64,000 bases of DNA, from the NCBI RefSeq assembly GCF_001665295.1, contig NZ_LZSE01000139.1, positions 62,001 through 126,000 of the forward strand, read 5' to 3'. Source of the DNA: Mycobacterium sp. 1554424.7. GTDB taxonomy: Bacteria > Actinomycetota > Actinomycetes > Mycobacteriales > Mycobacteriaceae. Positions within the stretch are counted from its first letter, which is position 1; each line of letters begins with the position of its first letter. Made by a program: the position numbers and the translations under genes. Positions 53,727-64,000 of the stretch are shown in pieces. Under the pieces are notes generated by a model. The model did no database searches. It had not been told where the DNA came from and was given only the letters and a program-made list of their open reading frames with translations.

Positions 53727-55283
53727 CTACCTTGCCCGCGCGGACTGAGAGTCCACTGAGATAACGCTCGCCGAATCCCGAGAGTTCTCCGCGCCCCCCG
53801 CGACGGGGATGACCGGGTCCGTTTCGGCCTCCGCCGTAAAAATCTTGGTGTCGGCATCGGCCGTCGGGTATCCCGAAACCGGCACCGGGCGCCCCGGCAG
53901 CAGCACATAGATCGACGTACCCGGGGGCTGACCTCCCGGCACGGTGTCCTCGACGCGGAGCAGCCCGCCGTGGCTCTGCACCACCTTCTTCACGATCGCC
54001 AGCCCGAGCCCCGAGCCCGGCATCGCCCGCGCCGTCGTCGACCGGTAGAAGCGCTCGAAGACCAGGCGGCGCTCGTGCAGCGGGATGCCCGGCCCCTCGT
54101 CGGAGACGACGAGCTCGGCGTGCGTCGGGTCGAGTTGGCGCAGCCTGATGCCGACGTGCCCGCCGGACGGGCTCCACTTGGCCGCGTTGTCCATGAGGTT
54201 CAGCACCGCGCGCGACAGCCCCGCGGCGTCGCCGTAGACCTGCCAGCCGATCGCCTCGACGTCGAAGTGAATGTCGTTGCGCCGCCGTCGTACTCGCTCG
54301 AGGCTGCGGTCGATCACCTCCGACATGTCGACCGCCTCGTGCACGACCTGACTGGCGTCGTCACGCGTGAGGTCAACCAAATCGCCCACCAGAGTGGACA
54401 GTTCCTCGATCTGCGCGATGACGTCGGCGCGCAGGTCGACCATCTCCTGATCGGGCAGCCGCGGCGCCCCCGGTTCCATCGAGGCCATCAGCAGTTCGAC
54501 GTTGGTGCGCAGCGAGGTCAGCGGGGTGCGTAATTCGTGTCCGGCGTCGGTGACCAGCCGCGCCTGGCGCTCCCGCGATTCGGCCAGCGCCCGCAGCATC
54601 AAGTTGAACGCCTCTGTGAGCCTTGCCAATTCGTCGCTGCCGAACACCGGGATGGGACGAAGGTCGTCGGTGCGCGCCACCCGCTCGGCGGCTTCGGTCA
54701 GCCGGCCCACCGGACGCAGCCCCGCCCGGGTGACCATCCCCCCGGCCACCGCCGCGACCGCGACGCCGACGCCGCCGACCATCAGCAGCACCCAGCGCAG
54801 CTTGGTCATGACCGCCTCGGTGGGCTTGAGGCTCTTGGAGATCAGCAGCGAACTGCCGTTGGGCAGGTGGATGGCCAGGATTCGCTGATCGGACGCGGTC
54901 CGGCGGGACATGAACAACTCTCCGCTGATCACGGCCTTTTCGGCGGTGCCGACGGGCAGGATCTGGCCCGGTTGATTGGCTGTGTAGATGGAGCGGCCCG
55001 GGTTCACCAGCATGGCGTTGACGTCCGAATACGCGGTGCCCTCGATGGCCTTCCCCGGGTCGGCGGCCAGCGAGCCGCTCGCGATCAGCAGCTGCGCGCG
55101 GCTCTGCAATTGGTTGTCGATATCGTTGTAGAGCGCGGCCGAGACGACCGCGTACACGGCGAACGACATCAGCACGACGACCATCGCCACCATCGACATC
55201 GCCAGCAGCATCACCCGCCACCGCAGCGACAAGGAGCTGGTGGGCCGCAGCGGTGCGCGCCGGCGCCGACGGAACCGGATCAT
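53727..55283 (-). CDS. mprB: sensor histidine kinase MprB
   Basis: A 518-residue envelope-stress sensor (Rv0982). A first membrane segment (VMLLAMSMVAMVVVLMSFAVY) and a second (WVLLMVGGVGVAVAAVAGGMV) flank an extracytoplasmic domain of about 130 residues. HAMP follows, then DAGHELRTPLTSLRTNVEL with the phosphorylated His, NLMDNAAKWSP (N box), DEGPGIP (G1) and GSGLGLAIVKKVV (G2). It phosphorylates MprA. The ATG at 55283 lies 16 bases after the mprA stop. The long acidic tail after residue 470 is non-catalytic. Confidence 0.95.
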   Translation of the reverse strand: MIRFRRRRRAPLRPTSSLSLRWRVMLLAMSMVAMVVVLMSFAVYAVVSAALYNDIDNQLQSRAQLLIASGSLAADPGKAIEGTAYSDVNAMLVNPGRSIYTANQPGQILPVGTAEKAVISGELFMSRRTASDQRILAIHLPNGSSLLISKSLKPTEAVMTKLRWVLLMVGGVGVAVAAVAGGMVTRAGLRPVGRLTEAAERVARTDDLRPIPVFGSDELARLTEAFNLMLRALAESRERQARLVTDAGHELRTPLTSLRTNVELLMASMEPGAPRLPDQEMVDLRADVIAQIEELSTLVGDLVDLTRDDASQVVHEAVDMSEVIDRSLERVRRRRNDIHFDVEAIGWQVYGDAAGLSRAVLNLMDNAAKWSPSGGHVGIRLRQLDPTHAELVVSDEGPGIPLHERRLVFERFYRSTTARAMPGSGLGLAIVKKVVQSHGGLLRVEDTVPGGQPPGTSIYVLLPGRPVPVSGYPTADADTKIFTAEAETDPVIPVAGGAENSRDSASVISVDSQSARAR

Positions 55284-55299
55284 CGGTCGAAGCGGCTCG

Positions 55300-55992
55300 T
55301 CACGGCGGCGTCTCCCGAAGGACGTAACCCACGCCGCGGACCGTGTGGATGAGCCGCGGCTCGCCCTCGGCTTCGGTCTTGCGGCGCAGGTAGCCGACGT
55401 AGACCTCCAGCGCATTGCCCGAGGTGGGAAAGTCGAACCCCCACACCTCCTCGAGGATTCGGCTGCGGGTGAGCACCCGGCGTGGATTGGCGATCAACAT
55501 CTCCAGCAACGCGAACTCGGTGCGGGTCAAGCTGATGCCGCGCTGCCCTCGGGTGACCTCGCGGGTCACCGGGTCCAGGCTGAGGTCGGAGAACGTCATG
55601 GCCACCGAGTCGGCGGCATCGTCGGGCTTGGTGCGCCGCAGCAGCGCCCGCATGCGGGCCAGCAGCTCTTCGAGCGCGAACGGCTTCGGCAGGTAGTCGT
55701 CGGCGCCGGCGTCCAGGCCCGCGACCCGCTCGGAAACCGAATCGCGGGCCGTGAGCACCAGGATCGGCAGGTCGTCGCCGGTGCTGCGGAGCTGGCGGCA
55801 CACCTCGAGCCCGTCCAGACGCGGCATCATCACATCCAGGACGAGCGCGTCGGGCCGGTCGCTGGCGATCCTGTCGAGGGCCTCGACCCCGTCGTGGGCG
55901 AGCTCGACCGAATAGCCATTGAACGAAAGCGACCTGCGCAGCGACTCGCGGACCGCGCGATCGTCGTCGACGACAAGTATGCGCACGGCCAC
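55300..55992 (-). CDS. mprA: response regulator MprA
   Basis: A 230-residue OmpR/PhoB-type regulator (Rv0981). [20 protein letters not shown] has the acidic pocket, the phospho-acceptor Asp lies in [13 protein letters not shown] near residue 48, and the Lys in [14 protein letters not shown] near residue 102. The C-terminal winged helix ends [21 protein letters not shown]. It controls pepD, sigE and sigB in M. tuberculosis and regulates its own operon. The start is GTG at 55992. A tandem octamer likely to be its own binding site lies just upstream. Confidence 0.96.
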   Translation of the reverse strand: MAVRILVVDDDRAVRESLRRSLSFNGYSVELAHDGVEALDRIASDRPDALVLDVMMPRLDGLEVCRQLRSTGDDLPILVLTARDSVSERVAGLDAGADDYLPKPFALEELLARMRALLRRTKPDDAADSVAMTFSDLSLDPVTREVTRGQRGISLTRTEFALLEMLIANPRRVLTRSRILEEVWGFDFPTSGNALEVYVGYLRRKTEAEGEPRLIHTVRGVGYVLRETPP

Positions 55993-56008
55993 TAGTTTCG
56001 TCCTAGCG

Positions 56009-56027
56009 CCTGAGAGCGGGCTGAGAG
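56009..56027 (-). promoter_or_regulatory. probable MprA box upstream of mprA
   Basis: Reading the minus strand, two directly repeated octamers, CTCTCAGC (56020-56027) and CTCTCAGG (56009-56016), are separated by three bases and end 17 bases before the mprA GTG. Published MprA boxes are two loosely conserved 8-bp direct repeats with a 2-3 base gap, and mprAB is autoregulated, so the arrangement and place fit well. The match to consensus is from memory. Confidence 0.6.
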
Positions 56028-56049
56028 GCGCGCCGGGTATTTGCCGAGA

Positions 56050-56223
56050 TTAGCGCTTGTCGAGATCGATGAGACCGAGCCGGGCCGCCTTGAGCAGCCG
56101 GCGGGGCACCTTGTGCTTCTGGCCTGCGACGTTCACCCCGACGAGTTCGGTCTTGGTGGCCTTCCACTGCGAGCGCCGGCTTCGGGTATTCGCGCGCGAC
56201 ATCCTGCGCTTGGGTGTGGCCAT
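56050..56223 (-). CDS. rpmF: ribosomal protein L32 (cysteine-free form)
   Basis: A 57-residue protein, [20 protein letters not shown] at the start, matching bL32. The usual zinc-ribbon cysteines (CPNCG...CxxC) are absent; the middle reads [17 protein letters not shown]. The form without zinc ligands is the one found next to mprA in mycobacteria (Rv0979A). ATG 56223 follows GAGTTAGGCCC on the minus strand, with GAGG a little further upstream. Confidence 0.93.
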   Translation of the reverse strand: MATPKRRMSRANTRSRRSQWKATKTELVGVNVAGQKHKVPRRLLKAARLGLIDLDKR

Positions 56224-56532
56224 GGTCGGGCCTAACTCCTCGTTGGGGCTTGATGGGGCATGTCGCGGGGCGTGGCCGGTGGGGCCGAACGTGCGACGAT
56301 TGCCTATCAGGATAGTCGGTGGCCTGCTGGTCGCCAAAACGGCGCCCGCCGGAGGTCGCCCGCCGCGAGACTGAAGCCAGTGCGGTCCGCGCCGGCGTGT
56401 CGTGTGCGTCATGTAAGTGTCGCGGCCGCAGGGGCAGGCGGGCACCTTGACGCGGCACCGCGGGCACCCGCTAACCTACCGAGTGGTTGGTTGGTTCGCG
56501 GTCACCGGTATGCCCACGAATGGAGGACGCGC
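56224..56532. other. intergenic region between rpmF and the acyl-CoA operon
   Basis: No gene is seen in these 309 bases. It must contain the divergent promoters of rpmF and the 56533 operon. A GGAGGA at 56522-56527 serves the latter. In M. tuberculosis the corresponding neighbourhood carries PE_PGRS genes (Rv0977, Rv0978c, Rv0980c, recalled), none of which is present here. Confidence 0.6.
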
Positions 56533-58245
56533 ATGGCCTCTGGTTCCGGTGGATCGAGCCCTGTCCGGATCGCGAACTGTTCGGGCTTCTATGGCGATCG
56601 CCTTTCGGCCATGCGCGAGATGCTCACCGGTGGGGACGTCGACTACCTCACCGGCGACTACCTGGCCGAACTGACCATGCTGATCCTGGGCCGCGACAAG
56701 ATGAAGCACCCCGACCGCGGGTACGCCAAGACCTTCCTGACGCAGCTCGAGGACTGCCTGGGCGAGGCCCGCGACCGCGGAGTGCGCGTCGTCGCCAACG
56801 CCGGCGGCCTCAACCCGGCCGGGCTGGCCGACGCGATCCGCGCGCTCGCCGAACGCCTCGGGGTCCCGGCGCGGGTCGCCCACGTCGAAGGCGACGACCT
56901 CCTGGCGCGCGCGGCGGAGCTGGGGCTGGGCACGCCGCTGACCGCCAACGCCTACCTGGGGGCGTGGGGCATCGTCGACTGCCTGAACGACGGCGCCGAC
57001 GTCGTCGTCACCGGCCGGGTCACCGACGCGTCGGTGATCGTCGGGGCGGCGGCGGCGCACTTCGGTTGGGGACCCACCGACTACGACCGCCTCGCCGGCG
57101 CCGTGGTCGCGGGCCACGTCATCGAATGCGGCGTGCAGGCCACCGGCGGCAACTACGCGTTCTTCACGGAGATCCCGGACCTGACCCATGCCGGCTTCCC
57201 GCTGGCCGAGGTCCACACCGACGGCTCCTCGGTCATCACCAAGCATCCCGGCACCGGCGGAATGGTCAGCGTCGACACCGTCACCGCGCAGCTGCTGTAC
57301 GAGATCGGCGGCGCCCGCTACGCCAACCCCGACGTCACCGCGCGGATGGACACCGTCGAGCTGACCGCGGACGGCCCCGATCGGGTGCGCATCAGCGGAG
57401 TGCGCGGCGAACCGCCGCCGTCGACGTACAAGGTGTCGCTCAACAGCATCGGCGGGTTCCGCAACGCCATGACGTTCGTGCTGACCGGTCTGGACATCGA
57501 GGCCAAGGCCGACCTGATGCGCCGGCAGCTCGAGGCCGCCTTGACGGTGAAGCCCGCGGAACTCCAGTGGACCCTCGCCCGCACCGATCACACCGACGCC
57601 GACACCGAGGAAGCCGCCAGCGCGCTGCTGCACTGCGTGGTCCGCGACCCCGACCCCGCCAACGTGGGGCGGCAGTTCTCCTCCGCGGCAGTGGAACTGG
57701 CGCTCGCCAGTTATCCCGGCTTCCACGTGACGGCCCCGCCGGGCGACGGTCAGGTCTACGGCGTGTTCACCCCGGGCTACGTCGATGCCAAGGAGGTCCC
57801 GCACACCGCGGTGCACGCCGACGGCACCCGCGTCGACATCCCCTGCGCCACCGACACTTTGGAGCTGGAGCCCGCCGATCCCCCGCCGCTACCCGAGCCG
57901 TTGCCGCCCGGCCCGGCGCGCAGGGCGCCGCTGGGTCGCATCGCCGGGGCCCGCAGCGGCGACAAGGGCGGCTCGGCCAACGTCGGCGTCTGGGTGCGCA
58001 CCGACGACCAATGGCGTTGGCTGGCAAACACCCTGACCGTCGAGAAGCTGAAGGAGCTGCTGCCCGAGGCGGCCGACTTCGAGGTCACCCGCCACGTGCT
58101 GCCGAACCTGCGGGCGGTGAACTTCGTCATCGACGGCATCCTCGGCCAGGGCGTCGCCTACAACGCGCGGTTCGATCCCCAGGCCAAGGGCCTGGGCGAA
58201 TGGCTGCGCGGCCGCCACCTCGACATCCCGGAGACCCTGCTATGA
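56533..58245 (+). CDS. AtuA-like acyclic terpene utilisation protein (DUF1446)
   Basis: A 570-residue cytosolic protein of the DUF1446/AtuA family (Rv0976c). The N-terminal domain shows IANCSGFYGDRLSAMREML, DYLTGDYLAELTM, and GRVTDASVIVGAAAAHFGW near residues 158-176. The C-terminal portion has GRIAGARSGDKGGSANVGVWV, a conserved second domain. In Pseudomonas atuA is needed for growth on citronellol, but its chemical role is not known. The ATG follows GGAGGA, and the stop overlaps fadE13 (ATGA). Confidence 0.9.
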   Translation: MASGSGGSSPVRIANCSGFYGDRLSAMREMLTGGDVDYLTGDYLAELTMLILGRDKMKHPDRGYAKTFLTQLEDCLGEARDRGVRVVANAGGLNPAGLADAIRALAERLGVPARVAHVEGDDLLARAAELGLGTPLTANAYLGAWGIVDCLNDGADVVVTGRVTDASVIVGAAAAHFGWGPTDYDRLAGAVVAGHVIECGVQATGGNYAFFTEIPDLTHAGFPLAEVHTDGSSVITKHPGTGGMVSVDTVTAQLLYEIGGARYANPDVTARMDTVELTADGPDRVRISGVRGEPPPSTYKVSLNSIGGFRNAMTFVLTGLDIEAKADLMRRQLEAALTVKPAELQWTLARTDHTDADTEEAASALLHCVVRDPDPANVGRQFSSAAVELALASYPGFHVTAPPGDGQVYGVFTPGYVDAKEVPHTAVHADGTRVDIPCATDTLELEPADPPPLPEPLPPGPARRAPLGRIAGARSGDKGGSANVGVWVRTDDQWRWLANTLTVEKLKELLPEAADFEVTRHVLPNLRAVNFVIDGILGQGVAYNARFDPQAKGLGEWLRGRHLDIPETLL

Positions 58246-59390
58246 GCATCTGGACCACCCCCGAGCGCGAACAGCTGCGAAAGACGGTGCGCTCCTTCAC
58301 CGAACGCGAGATCCTGCCCCACGCCGACGAGTGGGAACACACCGGCGACCTGCCGCGCGACCTGCACCGCCGGGCCGGCGCCGCCGGGCTGCTGGGCGCG
58401 AGCTTTCCCGAGTCGGTCGGCGGAGGTGGCGGCGACGGCGCCGACGCGGTGGTCATCTGCGAGGAGGTGCACCAGGCCGGCGCCCCCGGCGGCGTCTTCG
58501 CGTCGCTGTTCACCTCCGGCATCGCGGTGCCACACATGATCGCGTCCGGCGATGCGCGGCTGATCGACGAGTTTGTCCGGCCGACGCTGGCCGGCGAGAA
58601 GATCGGTTCGCTGGCGATCACCGAGCCCGGCGGGGGTTCGGACGTCGGGCACCTGCGGACCAGCGCGGTCTTGGACGGTGACCATTACGTGGTCAACGGC
58701 GCGAAAACCTACATCACCTCCGGGGTCCGCGCCGACTACGTCGTCACCGCGGTGCGCACGGGAGGCCCTGGCGCCGCGGGGGTTTCGCTGCTGGTGGTCG
58801 AGAAGGGCATGCCCGGCTTCGAGGTGACCCGCAAGCTGGACAAGATGGGCTGGCGATCCTCCGACACCGCCGAACTGTCCTACACCGACGTGCGGGTGCC
58901 CGCGGCCAACCTGGTCGGCGCCGCCAACAGCGGATTCGCCCAGATCGCCCAGGCGTTCGTGTCCGAGCGCATCGGCCTCGCCGCACAAGCGTATTCGAGC
59001 GCGCAGCGATGCCTTGACCTGACGGTGCAGTGGTGCCGCGACCGGGAGACATTCGGCCGGCCGCTGATCTCGCGGCAGTCGGTGCAGAACACGCTGGCCG
59101 AGATGGCCCGGCGCATCGACGTCGCGCGCGTGTATGCGCGCAACGTGGTCGAGCGCCAGCTCGCCGGCGAGACGAACCTGATCGCGCCGGTGTGTTTCGC
59201 CAAGAACACCGCCGTCGAGGCCGGGGAATGGGTGGCCAACCAGGCCGTGCAGCTGTTCGGCGGCATGGGCTACATGGCCGAATCCGAGGTCGAACGCCAA
59301 TACCGGGACATGCGAATCCTCGGCATCGGCGGCGGAACCACCGAAATCCTCACCGCACTGGCCGCCAAAACGTTGGGATTCCAATCGTGA
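58242..59390 (+). CDS. fadE13: acyl-CoA dehydrogenase (FadE13-like)
   Basis: A 382-residue flavoprotein that introduces an alpha-beta double bond into an acyl-CoA. SLAITEPGGGSDVG and YVVNGAKTYITSG are the flavin/substrate signatures, WCRDRETFGRPLI and QLFGGMGYMAESEVERQYRDMR follow, and the usual C-terminal catalytic-base region is IGGGTTEIL. Its placement with a biotin carboxylase suggests a branched acyl-CoA such as isovaleryl- or citronellyl-type. ATGA and GTGA overlaps tie it to both neighbours. Confidence 0.92.
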   Translation: MSIWTTPEREQLRKTVRSFTEREILPHADEWEHTGDLPRDLHRRAGAAGLLGASFPESVGGGGGDGADAVVICEEVHQAGAPGGVFASLFTSGIAVPHMIASGDARLIDEFVRPTLAGEKIGSLAITEPGGGSDVGHLRTSAVLDGDHYVVNGAKTYITSGVRADYVVTAVRTGGPGAAGVSLLVVEKGMPGFEVTRKLDKMGWRSSDTAELSYTDVRVPAANLVGAANSGFAQIAQAFVSERIGLAAQAYSSAQRCLDLTVQWCRDRETFGRPLISRQSVQNTLAEMARRIDVARVYARNVVERQLAGETNLIAPVCFAKNTAVEAGEWVANQAVQLFGGMGYMAESEVERQYRDMRILGIGGGTTEILTALAAKTLGFQS

Positions 59391-60978
59391 CCGTCCTCCA
59401 GTCCACCCTCGACCCGAGCTCCGCGGCCTACGCCGACGCGGCGACGACGGCCGCCGCGCGGCTCGAGGAGATCGACGCCGAGCTCGCCAAGGCTCTCGCG
59501 GGCGGGGGCGCCAAGTACGTGGAGCGCCACCACGCCCGCGGCAAACTCACCGCCCGGGAACGCATCGAGCTGCTCGTCGACCCCGACTCCCCGTTCCTGG
59601 AACTCAGCCCGCTGGCCGCGTACGGAAGTGCCTTTCAGATCGGTGCCAGCACCGTCACCGGCATCGGCGTGGTGTCGGGCGTGGAATGCCTGATCGTCGC
59701 CAACGACCCGACGGTCAAGGGCGGCACCAGCAATCCGTGGACGCTGCGAAAGATCCTGCGCGCCAACCAGATCGCCTTCCAAAACCGGCTGCCGGTGATT
59801 TCGCTGGTGGAATCCGGTGGGGCGGACCTGCCCACCCAGAGGGAAATCTTCATCCCCGGCGGTCAGATGTTCCGCGACCTGACCCGGCTGTCGGCGGCCG
59901 GCATCCCGACCGTCGCGCTGGTGTTCGGCAACTCCACCGCGGGCGGCGCGTACATCCCGGGCATGTCCGACCACGTGGTGATGATCAAGGAACGCTCGAA
60001 GGTGTTCCTCGCCGGTCCCCCGCTGGTCAAGATGGCCACCGGTGAAGAGTCCGACGACGAGTCGCTCGGCGGCGCCGAAATGCACGCCCGCACTTCGGGG
60101 TTGGCCGACTATTTCGCCGTCGACGAGCTGGACGCGATCCGCATCGGGCGACGCATCGTGTCGCGGCTGAACTGGGTCAAACAAGGACCGGCGCCCGGGC
60201 CGATCACCGAGCCGTTGTACGACGCCGAGGAGCTGATCGGCATCGTGCCCGCGGACCTGCGCATCCCCTTCGACCCCCGCGAAGTGATCGCCCGCATCGT
60301 CGACGGTTCGGACTTCGACGAGTTCAAACCGATGTACGGGTCGTCGCTGGTGACCGGCTGGGCCCGGCTGCACGGCTACCCGCTCGGCATTCTGGCCAAC
60401 GCGCGCGGCGTCCTGTTCAGCGAGGAGTCCCAGAAGGCCACGCAGTTCATCCAGCTGGCGAACCGCTCGGATACGCCGTTGTTGTTCCTGCACAACACCA
60501 CCGGCTACATGGTCGGCAAGGACTACGAAGAGGGCGGGATGATCAAGCACGGGTCGATGATGATCAACGCCGTGTCTAACTCGACCGTGCCGCACATCTC
60601 GCTGATCATCGGGGCGTCGTATGGCGCCGGGCATTACGGCATGTGCGGGCGCGCCTACGACCCCCGATTCCTGTTCGCCTGGCCCAGCGCCAAATCCGCG
60701 GTGATGGGCGGCGCCCAGCTCGCCGGCGTCCTGTCGATCGTGGCCCGGGCCGCCGCCGAGGCGCGCGGGCAGCAGGTCGACGAGGAGGCCGACGCCGCCA
60801 TGCGGGCCGCCGTCGAGGGCCAGATCGAGGCCGAGTCGCTACCGCTGGTGCTGTCGGGGATGCTCTACGACGACGGCGTGATCGACCCGCGCGACACTCG
60901 GACCGTGCTGGGAATGTGCCTGTCCGCCATTGCTAATGGCCCGATCAAGGGGACGTCGAACTTTGGCGTCTTTCGGAT

Positions 60979-60982
<4 letters not shown>
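59387..60982 (+). CDS. accD2: acyl-CoA carboxylase carboxyltransferase (beta) subunit
   Basis: A 531-residue carboxyltransferase (Rv0974c, AccD2). The N-terminal half has HHARGKLTARERIELLVD and LVESGGADLPTQREIF, the C-terminal half FLHNTTGYMVGKDYEEGGMI and IGASYGAGHYGMCGRAYDPR, with the oxyanion Gly-Ala pairs. These forms resemble 3-methylcrotonyl- and geranyl-CoA carboxylase beta subunits more than propionyl-CoA carboxylases. It should pair with the alpha subunit encoded next. The GTG start overlaps fadE13 and the stop overlaps accA2. Confidence 0.92.
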
Positions 60983-62984
<2,002 letters not shown>

Positions 62985-62988
<4 letters not shown>

Positions 62989-64000
62989 CCGACAGCAGCT
63001 TCATCGAAAACGAGGAGCGTCGCGCGCTGCGCAAGGCGGTGGCCGAGTGGGCCTCCAACTACGGCGCCGAGTACTACCTGGAGAAGGCCCGCGCGCACGA
63101 GCACACCAACGAATTATGGGCCGAGGCGGGCAAACTGGGCTTCCTCGGCGTGAACCTGCCCGAGGAGTACGGTGGCGGCGGCGCCGGAATGTACGAGCTG
63201 TCGTTGGTGATGGAGGAGATGGCGGCCGCGGGTAGCGCGCTGCTGCTGATGGTGGTGTCCCCCGCCATCAACGGCACCATCATCAGCAAGTTCGGAACCG
63301 AGGAGCAGAAGAAGCGCTGGATACCAGCCATCGCCGACGGCTCCCTGACGATGGCGTTCGCGATCACCGAGCCCGACGCCGGCTCCAACTCGCACAAGAT
63401 CACCACGACCGCCCGCCGCGACGGCGGCGACTGGATCCTCAAGGGCCAGAAGGTCTTTATCTCCGGGATCGACCAGGCGCAGGCGGTTCTGGTGGTGGCC
63501 CGCACGGAGGAAGCTAAGACCGGCAAGCTTCGCCCCGCGTTGTTCGTGGTGCCCACCGATGCGCCGGGATTCACCTACACCCCGATCGAGATGGAGCTGA
63601 TCAGCCCCGAGCGCCAGTTTCAGGTCTTCCTCGACGATGTCCGGCTGCCCGGCGACGCGCTGGTCGGGGCCCAAGACGCCGCAATCGCACAGCTTTTCGC
63701 CGGCCTGAATCCCGAGCGCATCATGGGGGCGGCCAGCGCGGTGGGCATGGGCCGGTTCGCGCTGAGCAAGGCCGTCGACTACGTCAAGACCCGCCAGGTC
63801 TGGTCCACCCCCATCGGGGCGCACCAGGGCCTGTCACATCCGTTGGCGCAGTGCCACATTGAGGTCGAACTCGCCAAGCTGATGATGCAGAAGGCCGCCA
63901 CGCTGTACGACAGCGGCGACGACGCGGGCGCCGCCGAGGCCGCCAACATGGCCAAGTACGCCGCGGCCGAGGCGTCCACCCGCTCGGTCGACCAGGCGGT
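62985..64000 (+). CDS. fadE12: acyl-CoA dehydrogenase (FadE12-like), cut by window end
   Basis: The first 338 codons of an acyl-CoA dehydrogenase (Rv0972c position). NLPEEYGGGGAGMYELSLV, MAFAITEPDAGSNSHKITTTAR and WILKGQKVFISGIDQAQAVL are the flavin and substrate motifs. GTG 62985 overlaps the accA2 stop and follows GAAGGAG. A second dehydrogenase in the same operon as fadE13 suggests two oxidation steps or a heteromer. The C-terminal catalytic region lies outside the window. Confidence 0.92.

Noticed and set aside
56487-58200. Second plus-strand frame running over the AtuA-like gene into fadE13
   Set aside because: Its first half is Arg-rich out-of-frame translation; only the portion from 58242 is a real protein (FadE13).

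Overview
The window is high-GC actinobacterial DNA and almost certainly comes from a Mycobacterium. It carries a PPE protein of the SVP subfamily, Glp/GlpR, MprAB-PepD and an L32 gene. From about 27.4 kb to the right end, most of the gene order matches M. tuberculosis Rv1005c down to Rv0972c, in inverted orientation (recalled gene order, no search run). The species cannot be named from the sequence alone. No insertion sequence, prophage, CRISPR array or rRNA gene was seen. There is one tRNA gene, tRNA-Ala(CGC).

Region 1 (about 0.5-25 kb) is accessory. A PPE gene is followed by a nearly unbroken run of 16 plus-strand genes (1904-20598), most of them joined by ATGA or GTGA stop/start overlaps. 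Together they look like a complete Wzx/Wzy-type exopolysaccharide pathway. There are nucleotide-sugar enzymes (an RfbF-like nucleotidyltransferase, an SDR epimerase, an RmlC-like epimerase, a PIG-L deacetylase and two C-methyltransferase-family proteins). There is a polyprenyl-phosphate sugar-1-phosphate transferase for initiation, and several glycosyltransferases including a GT26 and a GT2-GT4 fusion. Export and polymerisation are represented by a Wzx flippase, a Wzy-like polymerase/ligase and a Wzz/BY-kinase-like protein whose P-loop lysine is missing. Converging on this run is a two-gene minus-strand operon: a GAF-GGDEF-EAL cyclic-di-GMP enzyme followed 5 bp later by a secreted lipoprotein that looks like a glycoside hydrolase. 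I consider this combination the most interesting system in the window. An FkbM methyltransferase follows.

Region 2 (25-38.4 kb) holds an oxidoreductase coupled to an ECF41/SigJ-like sigma factor, then the conserved block pabB, an Rv1004c-like secreted protein (probably frameshifted here), rsmI, pmt, arcA, an AlkB-like oxygenase, two paralogous lipoproteins, the cAMP-regulated lysine acetyltransferase, a methyltransferase and an M42 peptidase. Region 3 (38.5-45 kb) looks like an insertion in the conserved order. It contains a small basic protein, an LppA-family lipoprotein paired with a DUF1023-type alpha/beta hydrolase, a 1052-residue membrane patatin with transmembrane helices inserted inside its catalytic domain, and a small orphan gene.

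Region 4 (45-56.2 kb) is conserved: tRNA-Ala, glpR-rimJ-glp-galU (cell-division adaptor pair), 5-formyl-THF cyclo-ligase, ruc (FmdB-type chaperone behind a clear CIRCE/HrcA site), a SAF-domain protein, mscL, moaB2, and mprA-mprB-pepD with a probable MprA box, then rpmF. Region 5 (56.5-64 kb) is an overlapping operon, atuA-like / fadE13 / accD2 / accA2 / fadE12 (the last cut by the window edge). It is probably a catabolic route for a branched acyl-CoA or terpenoid-like acyl-CoA.
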